Positions 51,883 through 59,818 of a DNA stretch of 64,000 nt are shown here, in pieces. Origin of the DNA: Cognatishimia activa (GTDB taxonomy: Bacteria > Pseudomonadota > Alphaproteobacteria > Rhodobacterales > Rhodobacteraceae); NCBI RefSeq assembly GCF_026016445.1, contig NZ_CP096147.1:1586501-1650500 (forward strand). Reading direction: 5' to 3'. Position 1 is the stretch's first letter; every line of letters starts with the position of its first letter. The translations under genes and the position numbers were made by a program. The notes under the pieces are model-generated. The model had not been told where the DNA came from and searched no databases. It saw only the letters and a list, made by a program, of their open reading frames with translations.

Positions 51883-53049
51883 ATGAAAACAGTCAAATCT
51901 GTGCTAATGGGCACGATTGCAGCCGCGTTGATTTCAGTTCCCGCGTGGGCCTTTGAAACACGCGCCAAAGCGGCCTTTGTAATCGACCAAACCACAGGCA
52001 CCGTTCTTTTGACCAAGAATGCGGATGATGCTTTGCCACCCGCCTCTATGTCAAAACTGATGACACTTTACATGGCCTTTGAGGCCGTACGCGACGGGCG
52101 TCTCTCGATGGAAGAAAGGCTCCCGGTTTCGCAACACGCTATGAGCTACGGTGGCTCAACAATGTTTCTGGATACGACAGATCGGGTGAAAGTGGTGGAT
52201 TTGATCCGCGGGATCATTGTGCTTTCTGGCAACGATGCCTGTGCGGTGATTGCGGAAACGCTGAGCCCAGACGGCACCGAAGAAGGTTTTGCGCGTCAGA
52301 TGACCCTGCGGGCGCGCCAACTCGGCATGACAAATTCTACTTTTGCGAATTCCAATGGCTGGCCAGCCCCTGGGCACCGTATGTCCATGCGAGATCTGGC
52401 TCTTTTGGCCAATAAACTGATCGCCGATTTCCCAGAATTCTACCCGATGTTTGCGGAAACCGAGTTTGCCTTTGACGGGCGCGCGCCGCGGAACACACAG
52501 AACCGCAATCCACTTTTGGCGCTTGGCATTGGTGCAGACGGTTTGAAAACCGGTCACACGCAGGAAGCAGGCTATGGCCTGGTGGGTTCTGCAAAACAAG
52601 CTGGGCGTCGCGTGATTTTTGCGATTTCCGGCATGGATAGCGCCAAAGATCGTGCGGAAGTTTCCGAACAGATTGTCAATTGGGCCTTCCGGCAGTTTAG
52701 CGAACGTCAGGTCCTGCGCGCAGGCAAACGCGTGGCGCAGGCAGATGTCTGGATGGGGGCGAGCACGAAGGTCGGGTTGGTCTCAGAAGCGGATGTCGAC
52801 ATTTTGCTCCCAGTGATTGGGCAAAATGATCTGGAAGCAGAGGTTGTTTACAATGGACCGCTGCAGGCCCCTATTCAAAAAGGTCAGGCCCTGGCGGAAT
52901 TGGTGATCAAGCCGATGGATCTGCCAGAAATTCGTGTCCCACTGGTGGCCGAAGCAGATGTCGCCGCTGGTGGTTTTTCGGTGCGTATGCGCACAGCGAC
53001 CTCGGTTTTGATGTCTCAATTTGGGCTGACTTCTGAGGGTGCAAGTTGA
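51883..53049 (+). CDS. D-alanyl-D-alanine carboxypeptidase (PBP5/6 type)
   Basis: Periplasmic penicillin-binding protein that trims the last D-Ala of peptidoglycan stem peptides; dacA/dacC type. 388 residues from ATG 51883 (AGGA 6-9 bases upstream; a GTG codon one triplet earlier also fits). Signal peptide 1-23 ends VPAWA-F. The three active-site motifs are SxxK (SMSK, S55 to K58), SGN (in LSGNDACAV near residue 113) and KTGHTQEAGYG near residue 225. A C-terminal PBP5_C beta domain starts near 275. A membrane-binding C-terminal helix is not obvious. It lies 35 bases after the SPOR gene. Confidence 0.92.
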   Translation: MKTVKSVLMGTIAAALISVPAWAFETRAKAAFVIDQTTGTVLLTKNADDALPPASMSKLMTLYMAFEAVRDGRLSMEERLPVSQHAMSYGGSTMFLDTTDRVKVVDLIRGIIVLSGNDACAVIAETLSPDGTEEGFARQMTLRARQLGMTNSTFANSNGWPAPGHRMSMRDLALLANKLIADFPEFYPMFAETEFAFDGRAPRNTQNRNPLLALGIGADGLKTGHTQEAGYGLVGSAKQAGRRVIFAISGMDSAKDRAEVSEQIVNWAFRQFSERQVLRAGKRVAQADVWMGASTKVGLVSEADVDILLPVIGQNDLEAEVVYNGPLQAPIQKGQALAELVIKPMDLPEIRVPLVAEADVAAGGFSVRMRTATSVLMSQFGLTSEGAS

Positions 53050-53687
53050 CCGACCACCAAATCAAACGGCCCGGCACGTTTATCACCTTTGAAGGCATTG
53101 ACGGGTCTGGAAAATCCACCCAGACCAAACGGCTTGCTGCTCATCTGGAAAGCCTCGGTCACGAAGTTATTCTGACACGCGAACCCGGCGGTTCAGTTGG
53201 GGCCGAAGAAATCCGTAGCCTGGTGCTTGAGGGCGATCCAGATCGTTGGTCTGCTGAGACTGAGCTTCTGCTTTTTACGGCCGCGCGTCGTGATCATCTC
53301 GAACGCACCATCTATCCGGCATTGGACGCTGGCAAGATTGTAATTTGCGACCGGTTTGCCGATAGCACGCGCATGTATCAGGGCCTCTCTCGCGGGGATC
53401 TGCGCGAAAAAGTTGATAAACTTCATGGACTTATGATCGGCACAGAGCCTGACCTTACGATACTGATCGACATGGATCCCGCGATTGGTCTGGCGCGGGC
53501 GAAGGGCCGACAGACAGCGGAAGAGCGCTTTGAAGACTTCGGCCAGGAGTTGCAGATCAAAATGCGCCACGGGTTTCTGGACCTCGCACAACAGTTCAAG
53601 GACCGTTTCCGTCTGATCGATGGCAACCGAGATATGGACGACGTTGCAGCCGATATTCGTCTGGCCGTCACGGACTATCTGCCATGA
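53046..53687 (+). CDS. tmk: Thymidylate kinase
   Basis: Phosphorylates dTMP to dTDP for DNA synthesis. 213 residues: P-loop FEGIDGSGKSTQTKRL near residue 14, then LTREPGGSVGAEEIR and DRFADSTRMYQG (DRY-like motif), with an LID region KGRQTAEERFED. The start is TTG at 53046, whose TG overlaps the dacA TGA (TTGA); no in-frame ATG is nearby, and the first residues fit a real start. A rare start codon plus overlap suggests coupling to dacA translation. Confidence 0.93.
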   Translation: MTDHQIKRPGTFITFEGIDGSGKSTQTKRLAAHLESLGHEVILTREPGGSVGAEEIRSLVLEGDPDRWSAETELLLFTAARRDHLERTIYPALDAGKIVICDRFADSTRMYQGLSRGDLREKVDKLHGLMIGTEPDLTILIDMDPAIGLARAKGRQTAEERFEDFGQELQIKMRHGFLDLAQQFKDRFRLIDGNRDMDDVAADIRLAVTDYLP

Positions 53688-54805
53688 GCGATGACAATTT
53701 GCCTGAAAGCGACCGCATTGAAGGCGCACCGCACCCGCGTGAAACCGCTCGGATATTTGGACAAGATGCTGCTCAGGCAGGCTTTTTGGAAGCCTTCAAC
53801 GCCGATCGTCTGCACCATGGCTGGCTGCTGACTGGTCCCAAGGGCGTAGGCAAAGCCACATTGGCTTGGAAAATCGCGCAGTTTTTGCTCGCTACGCCGA
53901 AGGATGACGGTGGTGGTCTCTTTGGGGATGCGCCTCAAATTGCTGACAGTCTGGATATTGACCCAGAACATCCGGTCGCACGGCGCATTCAGGCGGGGTC
54001 GGAACCGGGTCTTTTCTCCGTCAAACGTCCTTATGACGAGAAAACCAAAAAGCTGAAAAGCCAGATCACTGTTGATGAAATCCGCAAGTTGAAGAACTTC
54101 TTTGCTCTCTCTGCAGCGGATGGAGGCCGCCGCGTTGTGATTGTGGACAGCGCCGATGAAATGAACGTTAGTGCGGCCAACGCGCTATTAAAGTTGCTCG
54201 AAGAGCCCCCTGCTGACACAACAATCTTATTGATCTCGCACCAGCCTTCTCGCCTTTTGCCGACCATTCGCTCGCGCTGTCGCGAATTGCGCCTGAGCGC
54301 GCTGAGCAGCGAAGACATGGCCGCCGCTCTAGCGCAGGCCGAGGTCGAAGCGGAACATTCCGATGCCATGGCCGAGCTTTCAGCTGGATCCGTCGGTGAA
54401 GCCATTAGGCTGTCGCAATCAGGCGGATTGCGGATCTACGCAGATATTGTGAATCTCTTTTCCGAGCTGCCACAGCTCAACCGCCCAAGAGCATTGGCAC
54501 TGGCGGAATCTGCGGTCGGAAGGGGCGCTGAAGAACGCTATGATCTTATGCTGAATCTGATCGACCTCTTCCTGATCCGTATTGCACGCACTGGAGCGAC
54601 CGGCCAACCACCTGTGGTCGAAGCAGCACCGGGAGAAGCCCAGCTCTTGAGTCGGCTCTCCCCAACCCCGCACAAAACAAGGGCGTGGGCAGAGGTCGCT
54701 GCCGAGATCACCTCACGTAGCCGCCATGGTAAGTCAGTTAATCTTGACCCCGCCGCCTTGGTGCTGGATACGGTTTGGAAGATACAACAAACCGCTCAAG
54801 GCTGA
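53684..54805 (+). CDS. holB: DNA polymerase III subunit delta'
   Basis: Clamp-loader subunit, 373 residues. The AAA+ module contains HGWLLTGPKGVGKATLAWKI (P-loop) and VIVDSADEMNVSAANALLKL then LEEPPADTTILLISHQPSRL and RSRCRELRLS (sensor 1 and SRC motif). The C-terminal part is the helical clamp-loader collar. As is typical of alphaproteobacterial forms it is longer than the E. coli protein. ATGA overlap with tmk, and close to tatD downstream, a common tmk-holB-tatD order. Confidence 0.93.
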   Translation: MSDDNLPESDRIEGAPHPRETARIFGQDAAQAGFLEAFNADRLHHGWLLTGPKGVGKATLAWKIAQFLLATPKDDGGGLFGDAPQIADSLDIDPEHPVARRIQAGSEPGLFSVKRPYDEKTKKLKSQITVDEIRKLKNFFALSAADGGRRVVIVDSADEMNVSAANALLKLLEEPPADTTILLISHQPSRLLPTIRSRCRELRLSALSSEDMAAALAQAEVEAEHSDAMAELSAGSVGEAIRLSQSGGLRIYADIVNLFSELPQLNRPRALALAESAVGRGAEERYDLMLNLIDLFLIRIARTGATGQPPVVEAAPGEAQLLSRLSPTPHKTRAWAEVAAEITSRSRHGKSVNLDPAALVLDTVWKIQQTAQG

Positions 54806-54807
54806 GA

Positions 54808-55614
54808 ATGACCAACGCCCCCCTGATTACCGACAGCCACTGCCATCTGGATTTCCCGGATTTTGACGGTGAACACGATGCGTTGATTGCGCGCGCATCA
54901 GAGGCCGGCGTGGGGCGCATGGTGACGATTTGCACACGGCTTAGAAACGAGCCTCAAGTGCGTGCTTTGGCTGAGAAATACGCGCCCGTCTTCTATGCCG
55001 CAGGCACCCATCCCATGAGTGCAGCCGATGAGCCTTTGGCCACCGTTGAAGAACTCGTTGCGATGGCGCAGCACCCCAAGTTCGTGGGCATTGGCGAAAG
55101 CGGGCTGGACTACCATTACACCGCTGAAAGCGCTGACATTCAAAAACAGTCATTGCGAGTGCATATCGAGGCGGCTCGACAGACTGGCCTGCCCCTGATC
55201 ATCCATGCCCGCGCGGCGGATGAGGATATGGCACGCATCCTGTCTGATGAGCATGCAGCAGGCGCTTATAGCTGCGTCATGCATTGCTATTGCTCCGGGC
55301 CTGAACTCGCCAAGACTTGCCTTGATCTGGGATTTTATCTGTCGATGTCTGGCATCGCGACGTTCAAGAAAAGCCAAGAAGTGCGCGACATCTTCGCGGC
55401 GGCTCCTGTTGATCGTGTGCTTGTAGAGACCGACAGTCCCTACCTTGCGCCAACGCCTTATCGCGGCAAGCGCAACGAACCGGCCTACACCGCACATACA
55501 GCACAGGTAGGTGCAGAGGTCTTCGGCATGGACTACGCCGAATTTGCGGCGCAGACCGAAGCCAACTTTGAACGGCTCTTCACCAAAGCGATCCCAAAGG
55601 CGGCGGCTGCATGA
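54808..55614 (+). CDS. TatD-family metal-dependent hydrolase
   Basis: TIM-barrel nuclease/hydrolase of the TatD family, 268 residues. Metal ligands lie in TDSHCHLDFPDF near residue 8, GIGESGLDYHY near residue 92, LIIHARAADEDM near 129, and VMHCYCSGPE near 154, with VETDSPYLAPTPYRGKRNEP near residue 205. Members include DNases; the biological role here is not proved. It is two bases after holB and overlaps the MBL hydrolase gene by ATGA. Confidence 0.93.
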   Translation: MTNAPLITDSHCHLDFPDFDGEHDALIARASEAGVGRMVTICTRLRNEPQVRALAEKYAPVFYAAGTHPMSAADEPLATVEELVAMAQHPKFVGIGESGLDYHYTAESADIQKQSLRVHIEAARQTGLPLIIHARAADEDMARILSDEHAAGAYSCVMHCYCSGPELAKTCLDLGFYLSMSGIATFKKSQEVRDIFAAAPVDRVLVETDSPYLAPTPYRGKRNEPAYTAHTAQVGAEVFGMDYAEFAAQTEANFERLFTKAIPKAAAA

Positions 55615-56411
55615 GCGATACCCTAAGCTTCACGATCCTCGGCTGCGGCAGTTCCGGCGGCGTTCCGCGTTTGGGTGGGCATTGGGGAGACTGCGATCCC
55701 AATGAACCAAAGAACACCCGCACGCGCTGCTCCCTGTTGGTTGAGCGCGAAGGCCCTGAGGGCAAAACCACAGTTCTGATCGACACCAGCCCAGATATGC
55801 GCCAGCAACTTTTGCGTGAAAATGTTGGGCGCTTGGATGGCGTGATCTACACCCACAACCATGCCGATCACGTGCACGGTTTGGACGACCTGCGAATGAT
55901 CGTTTTCAACATGCGTGAGCGGGTGAAAGTCTGGGCGGATACGCCGACCCAAGACGCACTGCTTTCGCGTTTTGGTTATGCCTTTGTGCAGCCAGATGGC
56001 TCCCCCTACCCGCCGATCCTTGATCTGCACGGGATCACCGGGGATGTCACCATTGACGGTGCTGGTGGGCCGATCACTTTTGAGCCCTTGGAAGTCACAC
56101 ACGGCAGCATCGACGCGCTTGGGTTCCGCATACATGACGTGCTCTATATGCCTGATGTTTCAGATATTCCGGAAACCATCTGGCCGAAGCTGCAGGGGCT
56201 ACGCTGCTGGATCTTGGATGCTCTGCGTCGCACGCCACACCCAACGCATGCGCATTTAGAGCGGTCTTTGGAATGGATCGAGCGCGCGGCACCCGCCGAA
56301 GCGGTTTTGACCAACATGCATATCGATCTGGATTACAAAACGATTGCAGAAGAAACCGGCGACAATATTCAGCCTGCCTATGACGGGTTGAAATTGCATT
56401 TTGCGATTTAA
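55611..56411 (+). CDS. MBL-fold phosphodiesterase-like hydrolase
   Basis: Metallo-beta-lactamase-fold hydrolase of 266 residues. Metal motif YTHNHADHVHGLDDLR (HxHxDH) near residue 80, with ILGCGSSGGVPRLGGHWGDC at the start, DTSPDMRQQL, LEVTHGSIDALGFRIHD and a late LTNMHIDLDY. The GCGSSGGVPR opening and tmk-holB-tatD neighbourhood match the PhnP-like hydrolases of alphaproteobacteria. Substrate unknown; cyclic phosphate hydrolysis is inferred. Confidence 0.88.
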   Translation: MSDTLSFTILGCGSSGGVPRLGGHWGDCDPNEPKNTRTRCSLLVEREGPEGKTTVLIDTSPDMRQQLLRENVGRLDGVIYTHNHADHVHGLDDLRMIVFNMRERVKVWADTPTQDALLSRFGYAFVQPDGSPYPPILDLHGITGDVTIDGAGGPITFEPLEVTHGSIDALGFRIHDVLYMPDVSDIPETIWPKLQGLRCWILDALRRTPHPTHAHLERSLEWIERAAPAEAVLTNMHIDLDYKTIAEETGDNIQPAYDGLKLHFAI

Positions 56412-56417
56412 GATCAG

Positions 56418-57347
56418 ATGCTTGAAATCCTAAACGTCGTCCTTCCGGTCTTTGTGCTGATCGGGGTTGGGTATGCGGCGCGCTGGGTAAATCTGATTAC
56501 TGACGCTCTGGTCGATGCGCTGATGCGCTTTGCAATCACCTTTGCGGTCCCTGCACTTCTCTTTCAGGGCATTTCCAAACTCGATCTCTCGCGCAACTTT
56601 GACCCAGCCCTTCTCAGCAGCTTTTATATCGCTGCGGCGGCAAGTTTCTGCATCGGCATACTGGGTGCGCGGTTCCTCTTCAAACGCGACATCGAAGACA
56701 GCATTGTGATCGGCTTTGCCTGTCTCTTTTCCAACTCGCTCATGTTAGGCCTGCCCATCGCTGAACGGGCCTATGGCCCGGAAGGGCTGTCTGGAAACTT
56801 TGCGATCATTTCAATCCACTCGCTTTTTGCCTACGGAGTAGGCATCACCACGATGGAAATTGTAAAAGCACGCGGCAAGTCAGTGCTGCAGATCCTTCAA
56901 ACGGTATTGAAAGGCATGCTATCTAACGCACTCGTGGTTGCTATTGCCTGTGCCTTTGCTGCCAATCTCTCAGGTCTGACAATCCCTGCGGCAGTGGATG
57001 ACAGCCTTGATCTTCTGGCGCGGTCAGCCCTCCCGATTGCTCTTTTTGCGATCGGCGGCATCCTGCGGCGCTATCGTCCCGAAGGCGATCTGCGAACCAT
57101 CTTTTTCATTTGTTTAGTGTCTTTGGTCTTCCATCCAAGCCTGACCTACCTTCTGGCGCATTCGATGGATCTTTCTAAGGACGGTCTAAGATCTGCGGTC
57201 ACAACTGCTTCCATGGCCCCAGGGGTCAACAGCTACCTCTTTGCGAATATATATGGCCGCGCAAAACGCGTAGCTGCCAGTGCCGTCCTAGTCGGTACAA
57301 CTATCTCAATTTTTTCGGTATCGATCTGGCTGATCATCCTGCCATAG
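56418..57347 (+). CDS. AEC-family transporter
   Basis: Auxin efflux carrier-family membrane protein, 309 residues, about ten helices. Typical features are LEILNVVLPVFVLIGVGYAA, MRFAITFAVPALLFQGISKL, NSLMLGLPIAERAYGPEGLS (NxxxxGxP) and MAPGVNSYLFANIYGRAKRV. Members export or import small carboxylates such as malonate or malate, or auxin; the substrate is unknown. It starts 6 bases after the MBL gene. Confidence 0.9.
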   Translation: MLEILNVVLPVFVLIGVGYAARWVNLITDALVDALMRFAITFAVPALLFQGISKLDLSRNFDPALLSSFYIAAAASFCIGILGARFLFKRDIEDSIVIGFACLFSNSLMLGLPIAERAYGPEGLSGNFAIISIHSLFAYGVGITTMEIVKARGKSVLQILQTVLKGMLSNALVVAIACAFAANLSGLTIPAAVDDSLDLLARSALPIALFAIGGILRRYRPEGDLRTIFFICLVSLVFHPSLTYLLAHSMDLSKDGLRSAVTTASMAPGVNSYLFANIYGRAKRVAASAVLVGTTISIFSVSIWLIILP

Positions 57348-57422
57348 GTTTGGTTCAGATAAGTGGCGTTTGATCATCTTTATGTGATCACTCCCCCCTT
57401 GTTCTGTAGCAGGTCAATCGCC

Positions 57423-57452
57423 ATCCTTTGAACGCAAGCGAATTCAAAGGAT
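57423..57452 (+). promoter_or_regulatory. Hairpin burying the ribosome site of the DsbA-like gene
   Basis: ATCCTTTGAA (57423-57432), a 10-base loop and TTCAAAGGAT (57443-57452) form a perfect 10-bp stem. Its 3' arm contains the AAAGGA that is the ribosome site, 7 bases before the ATG at 57459. Closing the stem should block translation, opening it should allow it. Upstream, TGATCA-N8-TGATCA (57371-57390) is another dyad, possibly an operator. Confidence 0.6.
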
Positions 57453-57458
57453 CTGGTT

Positions 57459-58103
57459 ATGGCATTGCGTGTCGATATTGTCTCTGATGTGGTCTGCCCG
57501 TGGTGCGCCGTTGGGTATAAGCAACTCGAAAAGGCCGTCGCCGCAACAGGCCATGAAATCGAGGTTCATTGGCACCCGTTTGAACTGAACCCGCAAATGG
57601 GTGCAGACGGTCAAAATCTACGTGAGCACCTGACTGAGAAATATGGGTCCAGCAAGGAGCAATCCGATCAGGTCCGGGGCAAACTCAAAGAACTCGGTGA
57701 TGAGCTTGGCTTTGCATTCAATTTCAAAGAAGAGAGCCGGATATTCAACACATTTGAAGCACACCAGCTGATCCATTGGGCTGGCGAGCAAGGCAAAGCA
57801 CATGAGCTGAAACTCGCACTTCTGGCCGCCTATTTTTCAGATGGGAAAGACGTTTCTGACCCAGAAGTTCTGCTGGCTGAAGTCGCCGGAATTGGGCTTG
57901 AAGCTGACAAGGCCCGTGAGGCTCTGGAAAGCGGTGCATTTGCTGAAATCGTGCGTAGTAAGCAGGAATTCTGGCACTCGCATGGAATCAACAGCGTGCC
58001 ATCGATGATTTTTGACAGCAAACACCTTGTACCGGGCGCACAAGGCACTGAAACTTACGTCAAAATCCTAGAACAGCTGGCCGGATCCCCAACGAATTCC
58101 TAA
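57459..58103 (+). CDS. DsbA-family oxidoreductase of the FrnE type
   Basis: Thioredoxin-fold protein of 214 residues without a signal peptide, hence cytosolic. The redox motif is DVVCPWCAVGYKQLEKA (CPWC) near residue 13. Later landmarks are HWHPFELNPQMG, THEAHQLIHWAGEQGKAHEL-type segments (here FEAHQLIHWAGEQGKAHEL), and SVPSMIFDSKHLVPGAQG with the cis-Pro near residue 178. This is the FrnE/2-hydroxychromene-2-carboxylate isomerase-like group, several of which are cytosolic disulfide isomerases tied to oxidative stress. Its ribosome site is sequestered in a hairpin. Convergent with the methyltransferase gene. Confidence 0.9.
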   Translation: MALRVDIVSDVVCPWCAVGYKQLEKAVAATGHEIEVHWHPFELNPQMGADGQNLREHLTEKYGSSKEQSDQVRGKLKELGDELGFAFNFKEESRIFNTFEAHQLIHWAGEQGKAHELKLALLAAYFSDGKDVSDPEVLLAEVAGIGLEADKAREALESGAFAEIVRSKQEFWHSHGINSVPSMIFDSKHLVPGAQGTETYVKILEQLAGSPTNS

Positions 58104-58109
58104 CAAGCT

Positions 58110-58754
58110 TTAAACAATTTTCTTCCGCGCTAGGCCGAGTTGGAATTCTCGGTATTCGCAAACCTGTTCATATCCGAGATGCGGAAGAATGGTTTCCCAG
58201 ACACGGCGAACAGCCGGGGCTTCGCGTTCATCCATATCATAAGGCTTCATCCGGCCAGGGTTGTTTTGATAATATTGCGATCCGCCAATGGTCCAATCCA
58301 TATCATCCAGCAAAATAAGTCCACCAGGCCGCAATAGCATATCGATGAGCAGCACCCCAAAACCGGTGTTATCCCAAGTATGGCCGCCGTCAAAGAAACA
58401 GAAATCGAACTGAGGTCGGGGGGACGCGGTGATCAACCGTTGTAGCTCCCACGTGTAGGAGCGTTTGGCAAAAAAGGGTGTCACACGATGGCTGAGCCCC
58501 GTTTTTGCCAGCATTTCTTCGATATTTGGCTCTTTATCACGCGCCTTGCTCAGATCGAATGTGGAGAGATGGCCTGCATCCTGATCTTCTAAAATCGCTG
58601 CGATGTAACAGCTGCTTTTGCCGTGAAAGAAACCAATCTCGATGATGTCTTTTGCATTATTGTCCTCAATAATGGCCTTGACCAAATTGGCGCGGGATCG
58701 GGTCATATAGGGGGTATCTGCGTAATGCTCGTCGACAATATCCAAATGTGACAT
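58110..58754 (-). CDS. SAM-dependent methyltransferase (Methyltransf_24 type)
   Basis: 214-residue cytosolic class I methyltransferase. The SAM-binding motif I reads IIEIGFFHGKSSCYIAAIL near residue 39, acidic motif II in HLSTFDLSKA near residue 67, and the catalytic-side region FDFCFFDGGHTWDNTGFGVL near residue 136 with LRPGGLILLDDMDW. It resembles methyltransferases of O-antigen and surface-glycan gene sets. It is 3 bases from the next gene on the same strand. Substrate unknown. Confidence 0.8.
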   Translation of the reverse strand: MSHLDIVDEHYADTPYMTRSRANLVKAIIEDNNAKDIIEIGFFHGKSSCYIAAILEDQDAGHLSTFDLSKARDKEPNIEEMLAKTGLSHRVTPFFAKRSYTWELQRLITASPRPQFDFCFFDGGHTWDNTGFGVLLIDMLLRPGGLILLDDMDWTIGGSQYYQNNPGRMKPYDMDEREAPAVRRVWETILPHLGYEQVCEYREFQLGLARKKIV

Positions 58755-58756
58755 CC

Positions 58757-59785
58757 CTAATCCCTTTTTTCACTCTGTGTTGCATCAAGTAGAGTCTCAA
58801 TGGAAAGACCACCTCCGCCTTTCGTGGCAAGCCACGCATGGCGCATCGCCCAAATTGGGCTTTCATCGGCAGGCGCCCACAGCGTTTTCTCTCTTGAACC
58901 GTGATGAAAGCAAAATAACTCTGCGAAAGCTGCAAAAATGCCCTCATGCTCTTTAGACACCACCATTTGCGGTTCGATCACATCCCAGATTGCTAAAACG
59001 TCAGGAGAAACCGGCTGCGCTTTAAGAAGCTTCAAAGCCTGATCCACATGACCTTCTGAAGCCCAATGTGCAAATCGCCCAATCCGCAGTGTCAGCGCCT
59101 CTCGGGTCATGCTTTCGGGGAAACTATCCAGCTCATCAAGTGAGGCAATCAAAGCCTCGGCTGGCGTTTCTTGCATGCATGCTGACGTCGCTTCAGTGCT
59201 GCGCAACACTGCAATGTTGCACCACTTTGGCTGTCCGGTTTTCACCAGTCCAAACCAGCCCAGAGCAATCATCACATCGATCAACGACAGCATGTCTAGA
59301 TGAGCTGGGTTCAATCCATGTTTAACCAAAACATAGGAAGAAGGAGCGAGGCTTGCGCCAATACTTCTAAGGCAGGTCAATAAATCCTCAGCAGACCGCG
59401 GTGCGTCGATCAAACAAAAATCCAGTTTTGCACCGGACCATTTAAAGTCCTCAATCTCACTTTGATGAATGCGCGCGCCCAGGCCTTGCTGAGCCAAACG
59501 CGCCTCAAACAATGGCCGGAAACTCTGCCCAACCGGCAAAACATCGGGGTAGTTTTTGGCGTTTAACTCGCTCCACTGAAAGCGGTCCACCACATGGAGT
59601 TCCCCTCGCCTGGCGAGACGTTCACTGACGCCGCCAAGCCATGGGCCAAACTCAATCAAGCGAGGCTCTGGCGGGAGTTTCGCAAGGATTTGATCGACCA
59701 AAGCCACATCAGCCTCCCCCATCATGCGCGGCGTATCTGGAAGGTTTTCAACGGAAAACTTGCCTTCGCTTAGGGGCCCATGCAT
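58757..59785 (-). CDS. Uncharacterised protein with N-terminal SAM-methyltransferase-like fold
   Basis: 342 residues; I do not recognise a named family. Residues about 40-180 resemble a class I methyltransferase core: LIEFGPWLGGVSERLARRGE (motif I-like, E-F-G-x-W-x-G), LHVVDRFQW and DFCLIDAPRSAEDLLTCLRS (acidic strand followed by a helix). The C-terminal part (about 200-342) is helical and aromatic-rich (SEGHVDQALKLLKAQ, FAAFAELFCFHHGSREKTLW) with no known domain. Start ATG 59785 has AAGGT about 10 bases upstream; it overlaps the possible extended start of the divergent glycosyltransferase gene by 6 bases. Likely works with the adjacent methyltransferase and glycosyltransferases. Confidence 0.65.
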   Translation of the reverse strand: MHGPLSEGKFSVENLPDTPRMMGEADVALVDQILAKLPPEPRLIEFGPWLGGVSERLARRGELHVVDRFQWSELNAKNYPDVLPVGQSFRPLFEARLAQQGLGARIHQSEIEDFKWSGAKLDFCLIDAPRSAEDLLTCLRSIGASLAPSSYVLVKHGLNPAHLDMLSLIDVMIALGWFGLVKTGQPKWCNIAVLRSTEATSACMQETPAEALIASLDELDSFPESMTREALTLRIGRFAHWASEGHVDQALKLLKAQPVSPDVLAIWDVIEPQMVVSKEHEGIFAAFAELFCFHHGSREKTLWAPADESPIWAMRHAWLATKGGGGLSIETLLDATQSEKRD

Positions 59786-59818
59786 ACTGATTTTACCTTT
59801 CTATTGACCGGAAAATCT

